Below are positions 51,013 to 61,301 of a stretch of 64,000 bases of DNA, in pieces. The stretch's first letter is position 1. Every line of letters starts with the position of its first letter. The translations under genes and the position numbers were made by a program. The DNA comes from Arabidopsis thaliana (lineage: Eukaryota; Streptophyta; Magnoliopsida; Brassicales; Brassicaceae). Below the pieces are notes generated by a model. That model saw nothing but the letters and a program-made list of their open reading frames with translations, made no database searches and was not told where the DNA came from. Location of the stretch: the NCBI RefSeq assembly GCF_000001735.4, contig NC_003075.7, forward strand, positions 14,633,001 through 14,697,000. The letters run 5' to 3'.

Positions 51013-51423
51013 TCAAACAAATTTTGAAAACCTAGCAGAAAACCTGCTTGCGATGCAAAAGAAAGCTCTAAAAGATAAATGGCTAATCAAAAAAGAGAGA
51101 CCTAATAGAATCAAAAGGACATCAATCCTCCATAGCCAATCGGTGCCGTATATGTTTAGACGCTTGGTATTCAAGTAACTATAGTAGGCTGATTTCGCAT
51201 TCTCGTTGATTAGGTTACCAAAGCAAGCCGATTTGGCAACCTGGTTGATTAAGTCATCATTATCCTCAACTTTGACATGACCTCTTTGGACTTGTTGACT
51301 GGTTCCGTCAATGAAGTCTGATAGATCAATATTAAGCATGCGAGCCTGTGAAGCTCCTACCAAAAGCAAGACGAGGAAGACGAAAAAGAAGAAGAAGCTG
51401 AAATTTCTCAATCGAGTGCACAT
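51013..51423 (-). CDS. Small membrane protein with two 13-residue repeats (family member 1)
   Basis: 136 residues, intronless; no family that I recognise. The signal peptide (FFFFFVFLVLLLVGASQA) is followed by a polar, acidic stretch. Two adjacent 13-residue repeats follow: INQVAKSACFGNL (59-71) and INENAKSAYYSYL (72-84). Then comes the family block TKRLNIYGTDWLWRIDVLL (87-104), a hydrophobic helix (about 101-114) and an FFCIASRFSARFSKFV tail. A TATA box (51493-51500) lies 70 bp upstream. Paralogues lie at 54206, 55143 and 55504, all on the same strand, and two aspartic protease genes flank this copy. The hydrophobic tail suggests membrane insertion. The Lys-Arg just after the repeats could be a processing site, but that is inference. 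Confidence 0.8.
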   Translation of the reverse strand: MCTRLRNFSFFFFFVFLVLLLVGASQARMLNIDLSDFIDGTSQQVQRGHVKVEDNDDLINQVAKSACFGNLINENAKSAYYSYLNTKRLNIYGTDWLWRIDVLLILLGLSFLISHLSFRAFFCIASRFSARFSKFV

Positions 51424-51513
51424 AGCTGGAGATAAGGCTAGTTAGGGTTTGTTTTTCTGACGCAATTGATCATACAATGAGTACTTTTTATTTATTTATA
51501 GTTTCCTTTGTCT

Positions 51514-51583
51514 GTTAGGGATTTGCTTTATCACAAAAATTAAAAATTGTTAGGAATTTGGTTTATCACAAAAATTAACAATT
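51514..51583. repeat. 35-bp tandem duplication
   Basis: Two adjacent copies (51514-51548 and 51549-51583) share TTTATCACAAAAATTAA and GTTAGG ends, with about three mismatches. Confidence 0.85.
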
Positions 51584-52545
51584 GTTTTATTCGATTTTAT
51601 TTTTTATATATGACATATAGCACAATTTTATTGGTTAAATAGTTTTCGATACATCAAATATTTGGATAACTTTTTAACTATCTTTTATGATTTAGTTTTT
51701 TTTTTTTTTGATAATATTTATGATTTGGCTAAGATCTTTTTTCTTTAATAATACCTTTATGATTTAGTATTGAGTATATAAACCGCAAGTCAAATCGAAA
51801 TTGGACGGCACCGTCAATGTTCACCCACCGCTGATCAAATCCCCTGCACCCTCAAGAAAACCAAGTCAAACCGAAATATGAAAAAACAAATTAGGTTATG
51901 ATCTGATAAAAATCCCCTGACCAAACTTGTCACGCAAGGAATGGAGAAAGGCTAAAAAGATTTTTTTGAAACTAACAGCTTCCCCATTCCTTTCGGATAC
52001 CAACATATCTTCAAACACGATTTAACTCATTTTGATAAATGTATATCTTCAAACACAATTTAATTCAGCAAAAAGAGGAATACGTTCATGGATCTCATGT
52101 GTTTAGTCTTGATTCCATTTTTTTTATCAACGTATCACGATCATGGATATTGACTCTTTGTGTGAACTTCTTTTTCGTATGGAAGGTTTCTTTCTTGCAT
52201 GATTCAATATTTTAGGCAAAATGATACTTTCATGAATCTCACGTGTTTAGTCAGATTCAAATATGTTTTCAACAAAAACAGTACCACGATTATATCTCAA
52301 CTTTTGTTTCGTTGTTTTCTATATTTTCAAAGAATAATAATCATAGTATCATGATCATGGATACCACATAGGTGTTTTCAGTAAACTAAACAAACAGTTC
52401 TTGCCAAAGATGCTCTTCACACCTCAACACTTCATGCTCAGCTAAGAATGTAAAGATCCTTTTGCACCTAAAATTCTAAATGGAATATGTTATTGCATCT
52501 TCTTTAGGCCTTCCTGTTTTGGTTATAACATCATTGTTTCGAACT

Positions 52546-52552
52546 TATAAAC
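52546..52552 (+). promoter_or_regulatory. TATA box of the plus-strand aspartic protease
   Basis: TATAAAC, 50 bp before the start codon at 52602. Confidence 0.45.
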
Positions 52553-52601
52553 ACTCTCTTCGTTACTCATATAGTCAATGTGTATGTGAAGTGTTTCAAA
52601 G

Positions 52602-53885
52602 ATGGCGATTTTCTTTACATCTCCCCTCTTCTTTCTCATCATCCTTTGTTTCTCTATCTCCGTGGTTCACTTGTCAGCATCACCAACTCTTGTTCTCAAT
52701 CTCGTTCATTCCTACCACATATACTCTCGAAAACCACCACATGTCTATCATATCAAGGAAGCGTCGGTCGAACGTCTAGAGTACTTGAAAGCCAAGACAA
52801 CTGGAGATATCATTGCACACCTTTCCCCTAACGTCCCTATCATCCCACAAGCTTTCTTAGTGAACATATCAATAGGTAGCCCACCAATCACACAACTTCT
52901 CCACATGGACACGGCTAGTGATCTTCTATGGATACAATGTCTTCCTTGTATCAATTGCTATGCTCAAAGTCTTCCTATTTTCGATCCTTCTCGATCTTAT
53001 ACTCACCGCAACGAAACATGTAGAACATCTCAATACTCTATGCCTAGCTTAAAATTCAATGCAAACACAAGATCTTGCGAGTATTCCATGAGATACGTGG
53101 ATGATACAGGGAGCAAAGGCATACTAGCTAGAGAAATGTTGCTGTTTAATACAATCTACGATGAGTCTTCGTCAGCTGCTTTACATGACGTTGTTTTTGG
53201 TTGTGGCCATGATAACTACGGTGAGCCTCTAGTTGGAACCGGCATTCTCGGTTTAGGGTATGGTGAATTCTCGTTGGTTCATAGATTTGGTAAAAAGTTC
53301 TCATACTGCTTTGGAAGCTTAGATGATCCTTCTTATCCACATAACGTCTTAGTCTTGGGAGATGATGGTGCCAACATTTTGGGAGATACCACACCGTTAG
53401 AGATCCACAATGGTTTTTATTACGTTACAATCGAAGCCATAAGCGTGGATGGAATCATTCTCCCGATCGATCCACGTGTATTCAACCGTAATCACCAAAC
53501 CGGTTTAGGCGGTACAATAATCGACACGGGAAATTCATTAACAAGCCTAGTCGAAGAAGCTTACAAGCCATTGAAGAACAGAATTGAAGATATTTTTGAA
53601 GGAAGGTTTACGGCAGCGGATGTGAGTCAAGATGACATGATTAAAATGGAGTGCTACAATGGAAACTTTGAGCGAGATTTGGTCGAGTCTGGATTTCCGA
53701 TTGTAACGTTTCATTTCTCAGAAGGAGCAGAGTTGTCATTGGATGTGAAGAGTTTGTTCATGAAGCTTTCACCAAATGTTTTCTGCTTAGCCGTGACTCC
53801 TGGTAATTTGAACAGCATTGGTGCGACGGCTCAACAGAGTTATAACATAGGCTATGATCTCGAAGCAATGGAGGTTTCTTTTTAG
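52602..53885 (+). CDS. Pepsin-type aspartic protease with altered active site and shortened C-terminus
   Basis: Intronless, 427 residues. Signal peptide SPLFFLIILCFSISVVHLSA, then a prosegment with HVYHIKEASVERLEYL. The first active-site motif is HMDTASDLLWIQC (Asp103), with Ala105 where pepsin-type enzymes have Gly. The second is TIIDTGNSLTS (Asp308) and is normal. Secreted fold otherwise intact (CLPCINC, FSYCFGSL). The reading frame stops at TAG after EAMEVSF, while the next codons still read RIDCG and so on in line with the paralogue's QRTDCEII. The natural end of the family, with its final Cys, is therefore cut off. Reduced or altered activity is plausible but inferred. Paralogue of 49210-50484. 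I recall it as At4g30040. Confidence 0.9.
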   Translation: MAIFFTSPLFFLIILCFSISVVHLSASPTLVLNLVHSYHIYSRKPPHVYHIKEASVERLEYLKAKTTGDIIAHLSPNVPIIPQAFLVNISIGSPPITQLLHMDTASDLLWIQCLPCINCYAQSLPIFDPSRSYTHRNETCRTSQYSMPSLKFNANTRSCEYSMRYVDDTGSKGILAREMLLFNTIYDESSSAALHDVVFGCGHDNYGEPLVGTGILGLGYGEFSLVHRFGKKFSYCFGSLDDPSYPHNVLVLGDDGANILGDTTPLEIHNGFYYVTIEAISVDGIILPIDPRVFNRNHQTGLGGTIIDTGNSLTSLVEEAYKPLKNRIEDIFEGRFTAADVSQDDMIKMECYNGNFERDLVESGFPIVTFHFSEGAELSLDVKSLFMKLSPNVFCLAVTPGNLNSIGATAQQSYNIGYDLEAMEVSF

Positions 53886-54205
53886 AGAATTGATTGTGGT
53901 GTTCTCTTTGATTACTAATTAATATTTATTTTTTTGGCAACTATATTCAATTAATTATTTGTTTAAATCACGAAAATATCGTGCAAAATCTTATAGATTT
54001 AATTTTTCATAACTGTCAATATATATCTACAAGAAAATTCTTGATTGCCTGAAAATAAGATACAATTGTTAGTAGTTACATTTTCATTGTTACTTGGACA
54101 GTTCGATAGTTTCAAAGAAATGATGTAGCACGAATCATAAGTAAAAATGCTTGGAACAACGTTGAATGAATAATCCAAAAAAACGATAACAAACGATCTC
54201 AAGTA
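53886..54205. other. 3' flanks of protease and small membrane-protein gene
   Basis: 54110-54182 is a copy of the 3' flank seen at 55040-55116 (shared ATGTAGCACGAATCATAAGT), marking a tandem duplication. It also retains the protease's former last codons at 53886-53917. Confidence 0.75.
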
Positions 54206-54607
54206 TCATATAGATTTTGAAACCTTAGCAGAACATCTGCTTGCGATGCAAAAGAAAACCCTAGAAGATAAATCGGTAACAAAGAAAGACAAACAAAGAA
54301 GAAGGAGAAGTACATCAATCCTCCATAGCCATTCGGTGCCGAATATGTTTAGACGCTTAGTATGCAAGTAAGCATGGTATGCGGATTTGGTATTCTGATT
54401 GATTAGGTCAACATAATACGCTGCTGATTTAGCATTCTCGTTGGTTGGCTCGACATATTCTTCAATTTGGTTATGATTTATTTGGATTTGATCAGCAGTG
54501 ATGATTGGCTGACGATAGAGATAGCGAGCCTTTGAAGCTCCCACAAAAAGCAGGACGAGGAAGGCGATGATGAAGAAGAAACTGAGTTTTCCCAATCGAG
54601 TGGACAT
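54206..54607 (-). CDS. Small membrane protein with two KSA repeats (family member 2)
   Basis: 133 residues, intronless. Signal peptide FFFIIAFLVLLFVGASKA, then a Gln/Ile-rich polar stretch ending IEEY. Two tandem repeats follow: TNENAKSAAYYVDL (55-68, 14 residues) and INQNTKSAYHAYL (69-81). The family block TKRLNIFGTEWLWRIDVLL, a hydrophobic segment and an FFCIASRCSAKVSKSI tail complete it. The TATA box is at 54650-54655, 43 bp upstream. The domain order is identical to the copies at 51013 and 55504, while the region between signal peptide and repeats differs strongly. Unknown function; I recall this as At4g30050, annotated only as a transmembrane protein. Confidence 0.82.
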   Translation of the reverse strand: MSTRLGKLSFFFIIAFLVLLFVGASKARYLYRQPIITADQIQINHNQIEEYVEPTNENAKSAAYYVDLINQNTKSAYHAYLHTKRLNIFGTEWLWRIDVLLLLLCLSFFVTDLSSRVFFCIASRCSAKVSKSI

Positions 54608-55142
54608 TTTTGGCGTCTTATTGGATAAGGTTAATTAGGGCTTCATTAATATATAGATTTTTTTTTTCTTTTTAGAAATATATTAGATTTTGTATTGAAG
54701 ATCTTGTAAGATTTTAAAACGGAATATGCAAAGTCATAGAAGTCATGGTTTGTGTGGTACTAATCTTTTAACAACAACAACAAAATTATGACTAATTACT
54801 ATATTGTTAAAATAAAAATATATGACAATTTTTGGCAATAGATAGTCTTCTTTACAATTTTGAAAACTATACATATATATCACCTTTTTTCTTATTAGTG
54901 TTTTTTGGTATGAAATATATCACAAAATTTTGGGTTGAAATTGTTGTATTCAGAATATAGAGCCAAAGTAGTGCACTGCTTATTACACATGGCTTGGACA
55001 AGTGATCTAAAACGGAAAACTCATAGGGAATTCGGCCGCATTGTTTCAAAGAAATTATGTAGCACGAATCATAAGTAAGGGAAGCTTGGACCAATATGTG
55101 AATTGAATAATCCAAAAGACAATAACAAAAAAATCTAGAGTG
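54608..55142. other. Spacer between family members
   Basis: Contains the member 2 promoter on the left and, at 55040-55116, the duplicated 3' flank of the next copy. No other gene. Confidence 0.7.
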
Positions 55143-55438
55143 TTAAACATATTTTGAATACATAGCAGAACATATTATTGCAATACAAAAGAAAAAGACT
55201 AAATGATAACATGTAAACAATAAAGAACAAATAGGCATCAAAAGGACATCAATCCTTCATAGCCGTTCGGTGCCGTATTTGTTTAGAAGCGTAGCAAGCA
55301 AGTAACCAAAATATGCTGATTTGTCATCCTCGTTGAGTGGGTCATATTCCTCAATTTGGTCATTGTTAATTTGGCCAAAGATTGTGAGCCTCAACGAAGC
55401 AAGACAAGGAAGAAGCTGATTTTTCCCAATCGAAAGAT
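55143..55438 (-). pseudogene. Decayed copy of the small membrane-protein family
   Basis: Family features remain recognisable on the minus strand: a remnant of the N-terminus (CGATTGGGAAAAATCAG), NQIEEY-like NDQIEEY, one repeat (DKSAYFGYL), KYGTERL in place of YGTDWLW, then RIDVLL and a hydrophobic tail ending CSAMYSKYV. The start ATG is lost, most of the signal peptide is deleted, and the second Trp codon of WLW has become TGA, cutting off the membrane segment. A chance ATG at 55511 opens a frame of 84 codons through the remnant up to that TGA; expression cannot be excluded but is unlikely. Confidence 0.8.
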
Positions 55439-55503
55439 TGTTGGAGCAACATTGATTTAAATAATCCAAAAAAAAAACAAGAAAAGTTACAATCTCGATC
55501 GTC

Positions 55504-55878
55504 TTAGACATAATTTGAAAACCTAGCAGAACATCTGCTTGCGATGCAAAAGAAAGCTCTAAAAAATAAATGGCTATGTAAAAAAGATAAACCTAAAAGA
55601 AACAAAAGGAAATCAATCCTCCATAGCCAATCGGTGCCGTATATGTTTAGACGCTTGGTATGCAAGTAACCATAGTATGCGGATTTGGCCTTCTCTTTGA
55701 CTAGGTCACCAAAGTATGACGATTTTGCATTCTTGTTGATAGGGCCATCATAGAATGGCGATCTGGGATCCTCGATGCCTTCAGGTCGCCATCGATTCGT
55801 AGCCTCTGAAGCTCCCACAAAAAGCAAGATGAGGAAGACGATGAAGAAAAATCTGATTTCTCCAAATCGAGTGGACAT
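55504..55878 (-). CDS. Small membrane protein with two KSA/KSS repeats (family member 3)
   Basis: 124 residues, intronless. Signal peptide FFFIVFLILLFVGASEA, then a short Pro/Arg-rich spacer. Two 13-residue repeats are present: INKNAKSSYFGDL (47-59) and VKEKAKSAYYGYL (60-72). The TKRLNIYGTDWLWRIDFLL block, a hydrophobic helix and an FFCIASRCSARFSNYV tail follow. A TATA box at 55944-55951 lies about 66 bp upstream, matching the position in member 1. The intact frame, promoter and strongly kept tail suggest an active gene. Function unknown; secreted or membrane-anchored signalling precursor is one reading, membrane microprotein another. Confidence 0.8.
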   Translation of the reverse strand: MSTRFGEIRFFFIVFLILLFVGASEATNRWRPEGIEDPRSPFYDGPINKNAKSSYFGDLVKEKAKSAYYGYLHTKRLNIYGTDWLWRIDFLLFLLGLSFLHSHLFFRAFFCIASRCSARFSNYV

Positions 55879-55943
55879 TGCTGCAGATAAGGATTTAGTA
55901 AACGTCTTCTGAGACAGATATCATCATCACATGTGTGCGTGTT

Positions 55944-55951
55944 TCTATTTA
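55944..55951 (-). promoter_or_regulatory. TATA box of family member 3
   Basis: TATAAATA on the minus strand. The same octamer precedes member 1 at 51493-51500 at nearly the same distance from the ATG. Confidence 0.5.
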
Positions 55952-56419
55952 TAATTCAATATTTGTAATTTCCTTTTCCTATTAGGAAAATTGAGATTTT
56001 CAATGGAGATTAAATATGTATGAGTAAGTTTAGATTTACTATATTGTTAATAAAAAAATATATCAAGAAGTTTGTTGCAATTGATAGACTCTTCTTTAAT
56101 GGTCAAAACCAAAGAACATATATATGTGCAAAGAAACTCTATAAACCTGTATAACTTTTGTTTGTTCAACATTCTGAACACAAAACAACAGTAAAGTAAC
56201 AATGAGATATATAGCCAAAAAAAAAACAGAGTAGAGAAGAATAAAACCAACGTATCCTTCCAACCAAATGAAGCATATTATGAGATAAAATATCTCATAC
56301 CTCCTTAAGCTTCTAGACTTGCAGTGTTACAGCTTCAAAGGTGATATTGATTCATGTGGGTGGGGGAGTCGAACATTGGTCAAAGAATACTGTGTATATG
56401 AAGAAAAATCTGATTTTAA
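55952..56419. other. Spacer between family member 3 and the GT14 gene
   Basis: Promoter of member 3 and 3' UTR of the glycosyltransferase gene. Nothing else seen. Confidence 0.65.
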
Positions 56420-58519
56420 TCACAAATTCCAAGTGACTGATCTTGTGTAATTTGAGAAGAGATCCAACAGTTTATCGAGTGTATCCGGGTGAAATTTCCT
56501 TCCAAACAAGTAACACGGTCTTTGGATTCCGTTCCACATACAAGGCATCCATATTTCTTCACCCTGTTGTTAGCCAAAAAGAAAGGTGTTGTTTTATATA
56601 AAATCCTGAAAATAGATCAGAGCTAAGAAATGGTTTCGAAAGCGCGTACCATCCCAACACTTGTGACATGTACGAGTGTGTCAGTAGACTGCAGATAGAT
56701 AAATTGGTTTAGTTTTCTTAGTTGAAGCAATGGAAGAAACTGATGCAAAAAGATGGTTTAGTGTTTGGTCTATACCGTGAGGTTGTTTAGTAACTCGTGT
56801 GTGATATCCTCAGGCATATATGTTTTGGGATGCCACTTTCTCTCAGACCAATCAACTTGTGTTACAGTCCAGTTAGCAATGCCACCGGGATCAAGCATCT
56901 GCAACCAAAAATATATAACATGAAGATAAAAAATGCAGAGAGTTTTATAGTCTTTTTGAGTTGAAAATGGTTTATTACATGAAAGAATGTTGGCAGATAG
57001 TGTTCATCAGCTATGCAGTTCTTGTTGTTCTCTATACCTGGCTGAAGAAACAAAATGCAGGCTTTCTTATTAATGAATACGATTTATTTCAATAGATGTT
57101 ATCAGGGATTTTGCTGATACTCACCCCGCAGTAATCTCGGAATTTAGAGTAGTAAAGACTGTCTGCCATAGTTGCTACAGCGTGTTGTCGCTTCATGGTG
57201 AACCACTGCATGAAGGAGTAATTTGGGTTCAAATGTATATTTCACTTCCTAAAATGGCAGACTAGTACCTAAAGGATCTACTTGAGACTTCTGCCATGTA
57301 AATAGATACCAACACTGAAACAGAGCCAATTTTCCTAAGTGAGCGTAGTTACTAGATCAATGAAAATTGTTTACCTGTGCACCCTTTCGAAAATCCTTCT
57401 TTGGGATTTCAGGCAACATGTGATTCATATGCCTGCCTGCTCCATGTTGACCTGGATCGTCAAAGCTGAAGAGTCCAAAGTAAATCAATTTGTAAGAGTT
57501 AAAGAAGTTGGGAAGAAGAGTGAAAAGGTGAATTTGTTATTCTGATGAAACATGATTATTACCAGTCAACATAGCTGAGATTGCTGTGCATCAGGTAATT
57601 GTAAATGTATTCAAAACTTCGAAGTGGTACACAACTACAAAACCAGAAACGCTCACAAGTTTTAGGCAAAGTCAGAGAGATCAATGAGAAAAGCAAGAAA
57701 TCAAGAAAATCACCTATCAGAGAGTAAAACAAATTGCTGGTTAGAAGTGTCTCTAAGAGCATTAGCTAACAACCGTCTCTCTGCGTCAACCATTGATATC
57801 CTTCCCCACACCACCTGCAGATGAAAATTAATACACATTTTTCTTTCATGTAAATGGATGGTAAAACACAATAAGATCTTCAAAAATTGGCATCAGGGAA
57901 GGAGACAAACCTCATCACTACGAATTTCGCGGTTGAGAAAGTAACGACTGTAGTGAACTGGCCTTTCCTTTGATGCATGTATATAAACAGAGAATTTCCC
58001 TTCATGGCCCTGTTGAGGAGTGACAAAATTCTGAAAACATCAGCCGAGGAATGAAGTTCAAGAACAAACTTTCAAGTTCTATAAGGAAAACTGACACAAT
58101 GTCTGAAGAATAAAGCAGTTGGTTACCAGGAAAAATCTGTCCCAAAGCCTCTCAAAAGGCAATGTACCAGGAGTTAAAAACATGAAAGCAATTTTAGAGT
58201 TCTTTCTAATAACAGGAGGTGAACTCAATATTTCTCTAATGACTACACGAGCTGCAATCTCATCATCTGAATATTCCCTCAGAGAAGGTGGAAGCCAATC
58301 AGCTAAAGCCTTGCATCCTCTTGATGAAATCATATAACAAGCACGTTTACTATGATGAGGATACATGTAAGCCATAATAAAGAACATGGTGATCAGTGAA
58401 AGCACCATGATGATCCATACTCGTCTTCTTCCTGGAGGAGGAGCACGGTATCGAGCTCCAGGCAAAGACACGGGAATGTCCGCTAAGTTCCCTATACTCC
58501 ATCTTTTAACTGCCTTCAT
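56420..58519 (-). CDS. Core-2/I-branching-type glycosyltransferase (GT14-like)
   Basis: Type II Golgi membrane enzyme, 401 residues. Ten exons: 58519-58127, 58009-57911, 57814-57714, 57634-57563, 57465-57375, 57205-57125, 57041-56979, 56898-56776, 56688-56650 and 56563-56420. A basic, Pro-rich cytosolic tail is followed by one membrane helix (34-53, VWIIMVLSLITMFFIMAYMY). The DUF266/Core-2 domain has KIAFMFLTPGTLPFERLW, FSVYIHASKE, VVWGRISMVDAERRLLANAL, FVLLSDSCVPL and CFDDPGQHGAGRH in the usual order. Plant relatives are thought to act on arabinogalactan or other wall glycans; donor and acceptor for this member are not known. The leader extends to about 59.4 kb. I recall it as At4g30060. Confidence 0.92.
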
Positions 58520-61301
58520 CTCATCAAATCCTTTATTGCTTCAGAGCCACAACAACACCTCAATAATAGCCTAATCTAGATGAACAAAGCTAACTTCCTC
58601 TGGTCAATCAAAACCTGGAGAAGTTACAAAAATAGAAACAAGAATGAATATTGAATACACCAACAAAGAAAGATTCAATTCTAGATAAGTTCCTTCAAGA
58701 TTAGTCCAACAACTAAATTCTAGCTATCCACGAAACAGAGGAAAAGTCAAACCAGCTCCTTAAGCCAATGAAAGAAACGTTACACTGTTTCCACGCAATA
58801 ATTAGAGTCAACGATTTCAACGAATGCTTCACGAGAGAAATGCTTTGAAGGAATCTAAACCATTTTCTCGGAAAATCATCAGATTTCCCAGAAAAAAACA
58901 TCAGAGGAAAACGAAATCGACACTGTTATATATCAATTTCGATTCAAAGTTACAATACCGGAAACACATTCCGATCTCTTCCTAACTAATCGCATCGCCC
59001 AAACGAAGCAATACGAGAGAATCGAAATCAAAATGAATCAACGAGAAACAATGTGAAAGAATTTAGAACCTCAAATTTACAACGGAACCAGATCCAAGCA
59101 CAACGCAAGAGAGTCTCCCAAGTCCGAATCGTCGTTTCGCTAGATTTTCTATATCTTCGTCGTTTTCGCTCCGGTCAAAGATCTCGAGAAAATTCAAACT
59201 CTTAAGAGCTATAGCTACACAAAATAAACGTATGTCTCTATGTGCATGTAAAAGTAAAACGTCTCTTTGGCAGTTTTAAAACGTCCTCACACGGATTCGT
59301 TTTTGAATTTCTCTCTGATCTCTGTGTTCTCCCTTTTATTTCTCTCTCGCTATGAAATTGAAGAAATACTTGTGAAAGAGCTACAGAGAAATTGATGACG
59401 ATGATGAATGTTGAAGAAGAAGACGACGAAGATGCCCAATTGGGTTCGAAACAGAGGAAGCAAATTTTTGAGGCAGAGATTGATAAAAAAATATACATTG
59501 GCGGAAAAATATATGCATTATTATTGAAACCTTATGATATGACGTGTCTTTGTCCAAAATAAAATAAAAAGAAATGACGTGTAATGTTTCTAGTGGTCAG
59601 ATTAGCGCGTGTTTTTCACATAAGTTTGGACGATAGTGGTTTAATTACAAGGTTAAGTAAATTAACAACGGTTTTAAAATAATCAGTACATTAAAATCTG
59701 AGTAATAATGTATTTATGGGAGTAATAATTAAAAGTTATGCTATAAAACTTTAGATTAAAATCTGCATCTACCAGTAGCACGTTTATAAAACTAGCTCAT
59801 CCCATGCAATGTCCTGGCCTACCTTGGATTTATTTGGTTGGATATATATTAATAATATATGGTCCTTTGAATCTGAAACCAGGTCTTAAAAGACAGTTTT
59901 ATCCTTTGTTACTCAAAGTTTAACCAAGTCATCAAGTCCGTTGGCCAATTTGGTCCCGTCCAGGAAGTAGCCGTATGATTGCTTTATTTGATCTGTAAAT
60001 ATAAATAAACATATTACATTTCCTAGAATTCTTATATATTTCAAATACATTTTAAAAGATTGGATCAGCACCATATACATATATACACACACAACATTTG
60101 AAAAAAGTTTAAAATGGAAAGAATGTAAAAAAAAACTATTGAAATGAGCAAAAAAAAAATGCTATTTGGTCCTATCGATCGAAATTAATTATCCACTTTT
60201 AGCTCATACAGATAGATCCTTTTAGCTGATATATGTATCATACATATATATTGACAATTCAAAATGCATACAAGACTTGTTGGTTTGAAAATTAGTTCCG
60301 AGTTTTGCATAAGGGAGACCAAGTTGATTACCCTAATGTATATACTTATATAATTTCTAGTAGACATAATTCTTCCACTTGGATCATCATGTGTGTTATT
60401 TTAATGTCAATAGTTTGGAGGAACCTTCTTCGCCAGACCGAGTCAAGATAGTAAACTCTAGTTTTCTCTATATTATATAGAAAGTTGTATGAACATTGAG
60501 CAACTTGACATAAACCTCATGTGATCTTAGCCAGAAATGCACGATGTCCACATCATTATTCTATTTTCAAACAAATGATCAACGTTGTCTGATACCATGC
60601 ATTTGCATGCACCTCAATTTACCCCTAATTAACTATATTTCCCTTCTTGCTAATAATTGAGTTTTCAGTTGCTAGAAGCCTAGAAGTCTAGAACAATCTT
60701 TCGATTTAGTTACTAGCTAGTTAGAACCATTAAAAAAATTGTATGTATGTTGTCACTGATAGTTTTACCTTAATTTCTCTTGGTTAAAAGTAAAATTGTT
60801 CGTTGATATATATTTACCAAAAAACGGTCGTGTTCTATATCGAACACCACGTACTCTCCTTCCATGGATGAGGAAACCAAACTGTCCCAAGAAGAAATTA
60901 AAAGAGAGCTTCCTTCTTAAAACATGGTAAAAAAGATGATTTACATGTGTCATCAAGTTTTACATGTCTAATTAAATAACGTTTGACCATAACATGTTTC
61001 CAATATGGGCAGTCAAATAATATTTGTGATAAAAGTACAGTCAAATAATAAAAAAAAGAAAACCTTATCCCAAAAGTATAAATCATATACGTAACTATGG
61101 TTTTCAGTATGACAGTCAATAGTATTTTTTTTATAAAATGATAGTCAAATAATTTTTGTTCAAACATATATAATGATAGATGACTGTATTTCTATGATTT
61201 GGTCGTCCCATAAATCTATAAATCTACTTTGGTTGTCCCCAAGTTTTTCAAGTCTATCAACAATATTCAATTTACTAGAAATTTATTTTAACAAAAGAGA
61301 A
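58520..61301. other. Glycosyltransferase 5' region and AT-rich intergenic DNA
   Basis: From 58520 to about 59440 lies the leader (probably with an intron) and promoter of the GT14 gene. From there to 61216 there is AT-rich DNA with no gene or clear repeat. The promoter of the first LCR gene is at the right end. Confidence 0.65.
61217..61223 (+). promoter_or_regulatory. TATA box of the first LCR gene
   Basis: TATAAAT, 85 bp upstream of the start codon. A matching CTATAAATC lies before the second copy. Confidence 0.5.

Larger units (their letters stand above)
51424..52601. other. Intergenic: family-member-1 promoter and promoter of the plus-strand protease
   Basis: Holds a 35-bp tandem repeat (51514-51583), three copies of TTTATGATTTAG/G around T-rich spacers (51684-51767) and a relic of the protease promoter module (52152-52255, with a partial copy at about 52087-52108). 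A TATA box (52546-52552) serves the gene starting at 52602. No ORF of note. Confidence 0.75.

Noticed and set aside
53999..54202. Minus-strand ORFs sharing TYDSCYIISLK here and at 54867-55115
   Set aside because: Similarity exists because both are duplicated 3' flanks of the small membrane-protein genes; they lie downstream of the stop codons.
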